Of a stretch of DNA of 64,000 bases, positions 1 to 8,084 are shown piece after piece. How positions within the stretch are numbered: the first letter of the stretch is position 1; the number at the start of each line of letters is the position of its first letter. The notes beneath the pieces are model-generated. The model was given only the letters and a program-made list of their open reading frames with translations. It did no database searches and was not told the origin of the DNA. This DNA comes from Bifidobacterium asteroides (GTDB lineage: Bacteria; Actinomycetota; Actinomycetes; Actinomycetales; Bifidobacteriaceae). A program made the position numbers and the translations under genes. The stretch is taken from assembly GCF_003202755.1 (NCBI RefSeq), contig NZ_QGLK01000004.1, forward strand, positions 248,001 to 312,000, given 5' to 3'.

Positions 1-817
1 CTGCGATGGACAAAATCAAACCAATTTGGTCAGAAGAAAGACCTATTTGTTGACGTAAGACGATCAGACTATCGTTCTGAAAGTTAGCCGATGCCATATT
101 AACCAAGGCGGCAAGCACAAGAGGGTACAGAACAGCGCGAATTTTAGCAGTGTATCGCACCCCATCCTTTATATCTGTGAATACTACATTTATACTGTAC
201 TTAACAGAGGATAACCTTGCAGAAGGGTCGCTCTGGGATACCAGAATTATATTATTCACCAGCAATAGGCTAATTAAATAGAAAACCGCGCAAATTGCAG
301 TCAGCAAACTGTGAGGAAAATATTTATACAGCACTCCCCCTAGTATGGGTAAAGCGAAATTGACACCATACTGTATTCCGTAAACCGTACTGTTTAATTT
401 CGAAAAATCCTCTTTTTTGACTAAGAATGAAACAAAAGTAATTTCCGACACTGTACTTAAAATATTCATAACACTTACTGCAAGCGAAACTATGTAAATG
501 ACAAAAATCATAAATGCTGACGGTATTTTCAACGCCAATGCGAGAGCAAGAACCGAATAACTCAGCAACCTGATCAAATCACTAAAGACGATGATCTTCT
601 TTACATCTAATCTATCTATTATCGCACCTATCGGAAGACCCAAGATAAGGAACGGTATTGTTTCGATTGCAGAGATAAATGACAGATGTATTCCGCTACC
701 TGTTATATCCAGTACCATGAGAGGTAACGCAAACATCATTAAAGAACTCCCAAAGTTATCTGTAACTACTGAGGAAAGATATAATCTGTTGTTCCTATTC
801 TTTAATAAATTGTCCAT
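1..817 (-). CDS. MFS transporter, N-terminal part (cut by window edge)
   Basis: An open frame of 272 codons runs from the ATG at 817 off the left edge with no stop. The protein opens MDNLLKNRNNRLYLSS and continues through hydrophobic helices typical of the first half of a 12-helix major facilitator. A loop reading LPIGAIIDRLDVKKI after helix 2 matches the conserved MFS motif A (G-x-x-x-D-R). AAGG lies about 12 bases before the start. Codon use is AT-rich, unlike the rest of the window. The start overlaps the end (795) of a decayed upstream frame, suggesting an old operon on this strand. The family resembles drug or peptide exporters; the substrate is unknown. The 3' end is not visible. Confidence 0.85.
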   Translation of the reverse strand, partial: MDNLLKNRNNRLYLSSVVTDNFGSSLMMFALPLMVLDITGSGIHLSFISAIETIPFLILGLPIGAIIDRLDVKKIIVFSDLIRLLSYSVLALALALKIPSAFMIFVIYIVSLAVSVMNILSTVSEITFVSFLVKKEDFSKLNSTVYGIQYGVNFALPILGGVLYKYFPHSLLTAICAVFYLISLLLVNNIILVSQSDPSARLSSVKYSINVVFTDIKDGVRYTAKIRAVLYPLVLAALVNMASANFQNDSLIVLRQQIGLSSDQIGLILSIA

Positions 818-1244
818 GAAAATATCCGAGGCCTTTATCTCCGATTAGTATTACTTTATATGAGTGAACGTCTCGTTCTAGAGCGACAGCATCCATACAA
901 ATTACGACTATTTAATCTAAATCTACTAGTTTCTCCACCATTAGCTCGTCCATAGTGTTATTCGATACAGTCAAATAGTAGCAATTGTATATGTCATAAT
1001 TTATTTAAAATCTTGATCAACCACGGGAGATAAACGGATATAAATGACTAACAAAATCATTATTACCCTCTTGTATCGAACCAATTCTGCAAGTTGGGCA
1101 TGACCGGGGAATGAGTGAGGGTTCCCCGTCAGTTGCTGCCCCCCCCCCGCAAGCGTGGTACCGGGCGACAGGGGGGGGGGGGCATTTTTGCTCAAAAGAA
1201 TTGATGGTTTGGGTCTGCCGAACATGTTTTGTATAGAATTCCAA
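795..1244 (-). pseudogene. Decayed reading frame upstream of the MFS gene
   Basis: One reading frame from 1244 to 795 is protein-like but broken by at least three in-frame stops. Visible pieces are a stretch with CPTCRIGSIQEGNNDF, a middle piece with TMDELMVEKLVDLD, and a last piece with HSYKVILIGDKGLGYFHG ending at TAG 795. It overlaps the MFS start by 23 bases, as in translationally coupled operons. The frame also crosses the poly-C/poly-G inverted repeat at 1137-1184, so tract-length changes there would shift it. I do not recognise the family. It may be chance coding in AT-rich DNA, but the overlap and the run of plausible residues argue for a decayed gene. Confidence 0.35.
1137..1184. repeat. 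Poly-C(10) / poly-G(12) inverted repeat
   Basis: Ten C (1139-1148) and twelve G (1171-1182) flank 22 bases. The outer bases are also complementary (TG on the left, CA on the right), so the two arms can pair in a hairpin of at least 10-12 G-C pairs. It sits in otherwise AT-rich DNA. Such tracts are prone to slippage. Its function is unknown. Confidence 0.8.
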
Positions 1245-1331
1245 GGTGTCACCTAAAGTTGATAGATCAATTGAATCTCTGGGTTGAGATCTGGATAGTT
1301 GCTCTAAATGATCAACTTACGTTAACGATTT

Positions 1332-1640
1332 TTACCTCAAATTAGAGACAATCGTCATATGCTGTCCATCGGTAATCCTTATCTGCTTCAAAAAAAAATT
1401 AAACTGTCTGTTTACCCGAGTAACGCAAAAGTCTCTCTCGTTCTCCTGGATTTTGCACAAACGAACAGCTGACGTATGAAGAAGTAAAATTGTTAAAATA
1501 CTATAGTTCAACAACTACTAATCTATAGTTTTGAATTTGCCAGTAATAATAGGACCACTTCGGAGCACAAAGGTAACGGCCTTATCAGAAAAATGATAAA
1601 TAATTTGCATATCATTTTTCGAAGATTGCAGACATCAAAC
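1332..1640 (-). pseudogene. Decayed reading frame, unknown
   Basis: In one frame on the - strand the sequence reads MQIIYHFSDKAVTFVLRSGP and ITGKFKTID, then two stops in a row (about 1525), then a second open stretch of about 60 residues containing LCKIQENERDFCVTRVNRQF up to a stop at 1332. The residue mix looks like real protein on both sides of the stops, consistent with a small decayed gene upstream of the frame at 795-1244. No family was recognised. The left and right limits are approximate. Confidence 0.25.
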
Positions 1641-2386
1641 TTTTATCCAATACAGGATGGTTATTAACAATTCCACGGTCAATCCCTTGACCGTACCAGG
1701 CTGACCCTGCTGCCACAGGTCTGTGACCTTGCTGAAAAGCCTTCAGGAATATCGGAGATCCGCGCATCGGTTCGAACATATTCGGTTCTCAACTCCTATG
1801 AACATCTCATCGTCTGCGTGCCATCGTTCAGAGAGCACCAATCCGACAAACCATTAAGAACCATCACGAACACTTACAGTGAAGACCAAATCCATTCAAT
1901 GACATGGTTCATCCGGCTTCAGATAAGAAGAACAATGATCAAGATTCCGGAGAACATCACGTCGAACCGGAACCCGCTTAAGGTCTCAAATACAAAAGTC
2001 TTAGCCAGCTACGATCCTGCCATATCTGCATCATGCCCTGCTTCGAATATTGCCTCAGCATTAGTGAACCACCTATTCCTATGACGCATCCCAAGCGTAG
2101 CTCTTTGTCACTAGAGCTTGAAGCCATCTTGATGCGAATCAACTGGATTGAACGACATTGTATTAGGCGAAGGATCAACGCTCCGTATTTACCACACAGT
2201 GTAGGGTTTATACGAAGGCGAATATAGAAAACCTGATTGAAATTGCAGACTCATTCGTAGGTCCAACCGTGAGCGTTTTTGGATACACTCACGATACGGA
2301 AAAGTGACCGGATAAATTATATTCTCCATCAGCCCAAGAAAGAGAATTATAATAAAATAAGAACGAGTTCAACTGCAAGATTGGCA
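1641..2386. other. Gene-poor AT-rich stretch
   Basis: Only short open frames occur on either strand. A + strand frame over about 1690-2084 (containing LPQVCDLAEKPSGISEI) is open for over 100 codons but has no ribosome site and no recognisable motif. Nothing here could be supported as a gene. Confidence 0.4.
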
Positions 2387-3538
2387 GTGAAAAGGTCTAG
2401 AGGTCTTTCCACGATAGCATGTGGCCAAATTGCTTCTGTCCTTATTTTTTATACTCCTGTAAGTGCTGTCCTCCTTACCTCCAGAGGCCTAGACTACTCA
2501 GAGATTTTCACGCTGGAAAGCGTGCTCCTCCTCTCAATATTGTTAGTCGAGATGCCCTCTGGTGTTTGGCGGATAAAGTTGATAGAAAGCGCCGATTATA
2601 TTGGGTTTGCGCTTAGTGCTGTTTCAAATATAGTCTATGCACTAGGCCAGGGCTTTGCTTGGTATGCGGTGTCCTACAGCATGAGTGGTTTCAGCATTGC
2701 GCTACTCTCAGGCATATTAGAAGCATACGTTTACGGATCTCTTGATAAGGATGCAGACAAGCTTGCAACAGGGATCTTCGGCTTCTATAAATCACTGGAA
2801 CTCATAAGTGGCGTGCTTGCCTCATTGTGCGGATCATACCTCGCTCACCTAAATATCTCGTTTCCCGCATATACAACCGCTATGGTCTCGTTCATCGGGT
2901 TCTTATTCATGCTTAGACTGCCTTCTATTCCTGTGAGCAATCGCAAACACAGTACAAGCAAGAGGTCATTTCTGCAGGATTTGATGAAGGGAGCAAACGT
3001 ATTGATAAGAAGGCCTGTTCTCGCTTTCGTTAGCATCACATCTAACGCTTCGTTCGTGCTTTTCAACGCTGTTTATGCGTTAAATCAACCCTAAAATGAA
3101 CATACGAATTTGCCTATGTCATACTGGGGCTTGCTGTCATCCACTGCTCTTATTTTAGCCGCAGTTTATAGCTACCTTTCTGACAAGCTTGAGGTATATC
3201 TGGGAAGATCAAAAGCTCTCTTTTTAGCCTTTACTATAGGGGGCAGCTGGTTTCGCGCTCATGGCAGTTCCTTCACCAATCGTTGTAGCGATCGGATTCC
3301 TGCTTGTCGTAATGGGTATGAATGGAAGGGGACCCATAACTTCGGCAGTTGCGAATAGTCTGATTCCGTCTGATCAGCGCTCCACTGTTCTTAATATTCC
3401 GAGCTCGCTAGGTGCTTGATTGGCATGGTCTGCAACTCGATCATAGGTTGGAGTGCGGATCGAAATACCGCAATCACTACTATTGGAATCGCCGGGATTT
3501 TAGTTCTGATTGCGAACAAATATATGAAGAATACCTAA
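2387..3538 (+). pseudogene. MFS transporter pseudogene
   Basis: Pieces of one major-facilitator protein lie in sequence but in different frames. The start is probably the GTG at 2387. Frame 1 reads QIASVLIFYTPVSAVLLTSR to VEMPSGVW. The conserved loop LADKVDRKRRLYWVCA is then found only one frame over (about 2569-2616), after which frame 1 resumes with FALSAVSNIVYALGQGF. The frame stops at 3094, continues from about 3110 in another frame (SYWGLLSSTALILAAVY), shifts again near 3245 (MAVPSPIVVAIGFLLVV) and again near 3412, ending at TAA 3536-3538. At least four frame changes make it non-functional. It is a different MFS type from both neighbours. Confidence 0.8.
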
Positions 3539-3867
3539 TGGCTGTACGCATATCGAGCAGTAGCACCAACATGGGAAATCTGATATATAAATGCCGCAAA
3601 GATGCAGCATATCGTTTTCAAGAAGACAAGATTTGATTAAGAAGTCCCCGAAGCACTTGAACCTAAACTCGTGGAGCATAAAATACGGTACTGAGCCGAA
3701 GCGCGAATTTTACTAGACCCAAATCGGCCATTTTAAAATCAGAGATAAACAAATCACGGAAGGCATAATATTATTTATTAAGGAATTTGAATTCCACACG
3801 ATGAAATCCTTGAAGGTTAACAACATTCTGCTGACTGAGCCATAAGTAGACGAAGGATGTATGCCAC

Positions 3868-5160
3868 ATGTTAAGTAAAGCAGCGACAACATTCGTAGCC
3901 CTCAAAGACGTTTTGAGACACAAACCATTGGTTACATTATCGCTTGGTGCTTTCTTTACCAGTCTTGTCGGTGGAATCGTTAATCTCTTACTGACCATTC
4001 ATGTATACGATATTTCGGGATCGTCGCCACTAGCGGTCAGTGCCCTTTTTTTAGTTACCTTTATGCCAAATTTAATCGTAGCTCCGCTGTTTTCTGGTAT
4101 AGCTGACAAATATAATCGCAGAATTGTTTTAGCAGTGGGCGGAACGCTACGAGCTCTTTGTTGTTTGTTGCTCGCATTTAACCATAACATTGCTGTTTCA
4201 TTTATTCTTGCTTTTGTTATAACAAGTATAGCTGCGGTTATGAAGCCAGCGCGATATGCAAAAGCTGCTGAACTAGTTTCAGATTCAAAACTGTCAGTTC
4301 TCAATTCTGTTTTATCTTTCATGATCAATGCTGCAGGTATCGCCTCAGGCGCCCTTGCCGGTTTGCTCACCAATTTCAACAGTAGCGCTGCATTTGCGGT
4401 TGCTGCTTTTGGTAGCTTAATTGCTGCTTCACTTGACGGTTGCTATTCACATGAGGAGCATAATTCGAAGCGAACTGTCGATTCACACAATGATTTTCGG
4501 GAAAGTCATAGTATTTCCTTCTGGGTTAAGTTAAAAAGGATAATTTCTTCAACCAACATTCGATTGAAAAATGTTTTAGGCCTTATCAAAAAGGAACGAC
4601 TTCTTGCTGCCCTGTCCATTGTTGTTCTTGCACTTTGGTTCGGCCTCGGACTACAAGAAACTCTACTCGTTGTTTTCACCCGTACGGTGTTACATGCTCC
4701 AAACTCTGTTTACGGGTATTTGAACACAATTGGATCCATTGGGGCACTTATCGGAGCAGCACTAGCTGCACCTTTTTCCTCAAATACCCGATCAGCAATA
4801 AAAAGTTTGCCAATGTCCCTCATCGCTTCTGGAATAGCCTTCTGCGCGTTTGCATTGAGCGGTCAATCTCTGATTTTCGCTTTCTGCAGCTTTTTTGTAT
4901 TTTCTTTATTCTATACAATTGCCAATGTAATTGAAGAATTACTTGAGCAAGTTCTCTCCCCCAATGAATACAGAGCTTCTGTGATGTCCACTATAGGCGC
5001 GGTAGGTACGGTCGGATATCTAATCGGAGGATCTCTAACCGGCTGGTTATCAGACTTAGTCGGTCCTACGAATACCGCAATTCTAGCGGCAGCTAGTCTA
5101 ATAGGCGCAGGAATTTTTGCGGGATTGACTATGATTCGACATCGAGTAGAAAAGGTTTAG
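3868..5160 (+). CDS. MFS transporter, EntS/macrolide-efflux-like
   Basis: This intact 430-residue integral membrane protein has about 12 hydrophobic segments. The loop after helix 2 reads FSGIADKYNRRIV, the MFS motif A, and the organisation resembles the MFS_3 group of small-molecule exporters (EntS, macrolide efflux). The start ATG at 3868 follows AAGG at about 3853, a weak site. The gene is AT-rich and is the only intact transporter of the three in this region. Its substrate cannot be told; export of a drug, siderophore or peptide is the family's usual role. Two short frames (3801-3845 and a five-codon frame just before the start) could affect translation. Confidence 0.85.
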   Translation: MLSKAATTFVALKDVLRHKPLVTLSLGAFFTSLVGGIVNLLLTIHVYDISGSSPLAVSALFLVTFMPNLIVAPLFSGIADKYNRRIVLAVGGTLRALCCLLLAFNHNIAVSFILAFVITSIAAVMKPARYAKAAELVSDSKLSVLNSVLSFMINAAGIASGALAGLLTNFNSSAAFAVAAFGSLIAASLDGCYSHEEHNSKRTVDSHNDFRESHSISFWVKLKRIISSTNIRLKNVLGLIKKERLLAALSIVVLALWFGLGLQETLLVVFTRTVLHAPNSVYGYLNTIGSIGALIGAALAAPFSSNTRSAIKSLPMSLIASGIAFCAFALSGQSLIFAFCSFFVFSLFYTIANVIEELLEQVLSPNEYRASVMSTIGAVGTVGYLIGGSLTGWLSDLVGPTNTAILAAASLIGAGIFAGLTMIRHRVEKV

Positions 5161-5164
5161 CCTT

Positions 5165-5712
5165 ATGCTGCCTGGTGAGAAACAGCATTTAGTCGATAAT
5201 CATAATTCAGTTTTAAAACCGTGGGATCAATATAATGTCCACCAAGGGTACTTGCATCCATTTAGAAGTTCATTTGGATTGAAGCTGGACTGCAAAAGAA
5301 GGAAAATATAGATTTCTCTCCAGTGAGAATCATTCAGATTGGTTCGACTCAGAAGAAGAGATAGTTTCTTATATCAATATGAGGGTTCTACAGATATTCT
5401 AACTGGTTATATTTTGCTATATAAGTAGGTCATGTTTCGAAACTATATTGGGTGGTTCCAGACGGAATTTAGTTCTCATCTCCTGTGTCATTCATGTCAT
5501 TGCTCGAAAAACAGGCTGGAACAATAAGCGTTAGCTCACTACTAAGGTTTTTGCTCAGAGGCCCATACTTATTTGAGCTGAATCACTGTACTGTGATTGT
5601 GGGCGAGCTTAAGGATCTTCCCGAGTTTAACGAAAACGATAGAGTTTTACTAGATATTGGTCTTGATTTCTTTTCAAATTACCTGAAGAAAGCCAATATC
5701 AATGATTTGTGA
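5165..5712 (+). pseudogene. Decayed small protein gene, unknown family
   Basis: An ATG at 5165, five bases after the MFS stop, opens a 48-codon frame (MLPGEKQHLVDNHNSVLKPW to stop). At its end another frame continues with EGKYRFLSSENHSDWFDSEE and EIVSYINMRVLQIF. A further frame reads SKLYWVVPDGI, stops at TAG (5470-5472), then stays open as a 75-residue piece (GTG 5485 to 5712) containing GPYLFELNHCTVIVGELKDL. The whole looks like one protein of about 170-180 residues, once cotranscribed with the MFS gene and now broken by two frameshifts and at least one nonsense codon. The last piece could still be made as a 75-residue product. No family is recognised. Confidence 0.45.
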
Positions 5713-6068
5713 TGTCCATGCTTCTCGTTATTAGATTTCGAAGTATTTGAATAACTTATTATGCAATGATTATTTCTATTTGTTTCTCAAAACAGCGGAT
5801 ACGCATCTGCTGAACTGACAGAAAAGTTGGATTTTGTATATCGTAATTTTGACACATTCCCCTCTGGACTAGATTTGCAAGCTACCCATCCCCTCGATAA
5901 AGGGCTCATACCTAAGCTATAAGCACGCCTGCGCAACGTTGCACAGATGGGATTCTGGGGGGATTTATAGTTGGGAGTTACTGTCGTTCCTATCGTTTAC
6001 CTTCTTACAGATGTGAGTAACACAACCTTGGCGTCGGCCCAGGAGCCAACAGGACCTCACATGGAGAC
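5713..6068. other. Intergenic stretch at the low-GC/high-GC boundary
   Basis: No gene is visible. Base composition changes from AT-rich to the window norm near 5,900. It contains one palindrome (5930-5945), listed separately. Confidence 0.5.
5930..5945. promoter_or_regulatory. LacI-type operator-like palindrome
   Basis: TGCGCAACGTTGCACA is a 16-base near-perfect palindrome centred on CG, the shape of operators bound by LacI/GalR regulators. No LacI-family gene lies in the window. The closest downstream gene on the + strand is the SDR dehydrogenase at 6258. Confidence 0.4.
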
Positions 6069-6098
6069 TTGACAACCATAGCGGATTCTTCCTATATC
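6069..6098 (+). promoter_or_regulatory. Sigma-70-type promoter of the SDR gene
   Basis: TTGACA (6069-6074) and TATATC (6093-6098) are separated by 18 bases, a good match to the housekeeping promoter. This leaves a leader of about 150 bases before the SDR start at 6258. CATATG occurs just downstream at 6102. Confidence 0.55.
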
Positions 6099-6257
6099 TG
6101 CCATATGGGCGTTCATCCGTCAGGCCCCAATCCGACAGGCTCGCTTGATCCAGCTCAAGCTCGCATGATAGAGGAGCCACCCAGCTATCGACCACATGAC
6201 TAGCATAGACATGGAGCGAGTGTGCAAGGCGCACACATATGAACAAGGAGGTCAACC

Positions 6258-6998
6258 ATGGCACGACTGGACGGTAAAGTGGCAATTATTACTGGAGGAG
6301 CCAAGGGCTTCGGTCTGTCAACTGCACAACTGTTCGTGCAGGAGGGAGCCAAGGTGGTCATCACCGATCTGGATGAGCAAGGTGGTCAGAAGGCCCTAGA
6401 CACCATAGGCAGGGACAAGGCAGCTTTCGTAGCCCAAGATGTCGCAAAGGAGGACAGCTGGGAGCCTGTCTTCAATGCCGCACGCGACAAGTTTGGCGAA
6501 GCCAATGTACTGGTCAACAATGCGGGCATCCTCTTCTTTGACGACGCTGAGCATATTGAAATGGACGAATGGCATAAAATTCTATCTGTGGATTTGGATG
6601 GGGTCATGCTGGGCGTCAAACATGCTATCGCGCACATGAAGGAGCATGGCGGCTCCATCATTAATATGTGCTCTATTGCAGGATTGATTGGCATAGCCAA
6701 TCTGTACGCATACAACGCCGCCAAAGGCGCGGTACGGCTGCTGACCAAGTCGGCCGCCCTCTATTGCGCTCAGCAGGGATACCCAATCCGGGTCAACTCC
6801 ATTCATCCCGGATACGCCCACACTCCCATGGTCGATGCCTATCCCCAGATGCGCAGCGATCTAGAGAAGCTGCACCCCATGGGTCGACTGGGTTCAGCCC
6901 GCGAAATAGCCAATATGGCCCTATACCTCGCCAGTGATGATTCTTCCTTCTCAACTGGATCCGAGTTCGTTGTTGATGGCGGGTATACGGCGCAATAA
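6258..6998 (+). CDS. SDR-family NAD(P)-dependent oxidoreductase
   Basis: This is a classical short-chain dehydrogenase of 246 residues. The cofactor motif TGGAKGFG is at residues 12-19, NNAG at 87-90, and the catalytic triad is S139, Y152 and K156 (YNAAK). The C-terminal end has the usual GSEFVVDGGYTAQ. AAGGAGG at 6245-6251 fixes the ATG start. It acts in the cytosol, oxidising or reducing a hydroxyl or keto group. The family includes gluconate 5-dehydrogenase, sugar-acid dehydrogenases and alcohol dehydrogenases, and the exact substrate cannot be read from sequence. Beside a GntR-type regulator, gntK and gntP, conversion of a keto-sugar acid to gluconate is the likeliest job. Confidence 0.9.
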   Translation: MARLDGKVAIITGGAKGFGLSTAQLFVQEGAKVVITDLDEQGGQKALDTIGRDKAAFVAQDVAKEDSWEPVFNAARDKFGEANVLVNNAGILFFDDAEHIEMDEWHKILSVDLDGVMLGVKHAIAHMKEHGGSIINMCSIAGLIGIANLYAYNAAKGAVRLLTKSAALYCAQQGYPIRVNSIHPGYAHTPMVDAYPQMRSDLEKLHPMGRLGSAREIANMALYLASDDSSFSTGSEFVVDGGYTAQ

Positions 6999-7156
6999 CA
7001 AGTACACTCTGCTCCAGAGTAATCTGAGCAGCGGCCGCCCAGATTATGATGAAACGCTGGACGGCCGGGCACCTATTACAGCACACCTTTCCTGTGCTTA
7101 TCCAAATTCCCAGAAGGAACTCTCTTCGGCCATATGATATTGATGATCTGTAAATT

Positions 7157-7956
7157 ATGAGCACTACCAGCAGTCTTGAAACGTCACCGACAAGAACGGG
7201 AAGCGGCAAAACACTGAGTGCTTCGCAAAAGTCCCGCAGCAGAGCATCCGGCCACTGTGACACCGAAAAATCCGCCAGGCCCAATGCTGCTCATATTGCG
7301 GAGCTGCTTGCCATTGACATTATCGAGGGACGCTGGCCGCCTACAACGAGCATTACCCTGGCAGACATACAGCAACGTTTTTCGGTCTCCCGAACTATAG
7401 CCAGAGAGACAGCACAAACGTCGCAATCCGTGCAAGCTGTGAATATTAGAAAAAGGGTGGGGCTCATTGCCAAGAGCCTTGATCAAGGGAATTCATTGGA
7501 CACGCAAATCATGTGTTGGGAATTACATTCCTCTCATCGTAAGGAACAGCTGCTTTCCCTAACTGAACTACGCTTGGCAGTGGAACCGATAGCTGCAGAA
7601 GATGCCGCACGAAGGGCTCCGACTGAAGTTCGTGCCTTGATGCCGGTTCTTGCAATGAAAATGCACAAAGACGGGAAATCCGGAAATTAGAGGAATTTCA
7701 CCAGCTCGATATCCGATTTCACGATGAAATCCTCAAATACAGCGGCAACGAATTGTTCGCCTCGCTTTCACCGCTGGTCAACACCATGCTCTCCAGCAGG
7801 GTCGAACTAGGCATGTACCCAGCCAAGCCCAGACCGGAAGCCTTGGAGGCACATGATCAGGTGGCAGAAGCGATATGGAAGGGAGAACCTGACCTTGACA
7901 GAGAGGCCATGACTCGTATCGTCGACGAAGTATGGACCACAACTGAACAGGCCTGA
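7157..7956 (+). pseudogene. GntR/FadR-type regulator with a frameshift (gluconate cluster)
   Basis: From ATG 7157 the frame encodes a low-complexity N-terminus, then a winged-helix region (FSVSRTIARET, VNIRKRVGLIAKSL), then the start of an FCD ligand-binding domain (ELRLAVEPIAAEDAARR). It stops at 7690. One frame over, the same domain continues without gap as EIRKLEEFHQLDIRFHDEIL through LASLSPLVNTML to the stop at 7956. A one-base change near 7665-7680 therefore splits the gene. The DNA-binding half could still be made as a truncated 177-residue protein. An intact version would be a repressor of the surrounding sugar-acid genes, induced by a sugar acid. TATGAT at 7133 is a possible -10 box. 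A sequencing error cannot be excluded. Confidence 0.8.
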
Positions 7957-7997
7957 ACCTTGAAACTCTGCAAATGAATGAAGAAGCTGCAATTATG

Positions 7998-8027
7998 GCA
8001 TAAACAGGTGCAGGCACCTGTTTATGC
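7998..8027. terminator. Perfect hairpin between convergent genes
   Basis: GCATAAACAGGTGC (7998-8011) and its exact complement (8014-8027) are separated by two bases. It lies between the end of the regulator (+) and the end of gntP (-), as expected for a shared terminator. The A/T-rich outer stem supplies only a weak T tract. Confidence 0.6.
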
Positions 8028-8084
8028 AGGTTAGCCCGCACCTGATAATGACCCGTTGGGTATTCGAGATTCCAGAATGTCTAA

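Noticed and set aside
817-870. The HSYKVILIGDKGLG piece as a Ras-like GTPase P-loop
   Set aside because: The conserved GxxxxGK[ST] is incomplete (no Lys-Ser/Thr after the last Gly) and the frame ends 13 codons later.
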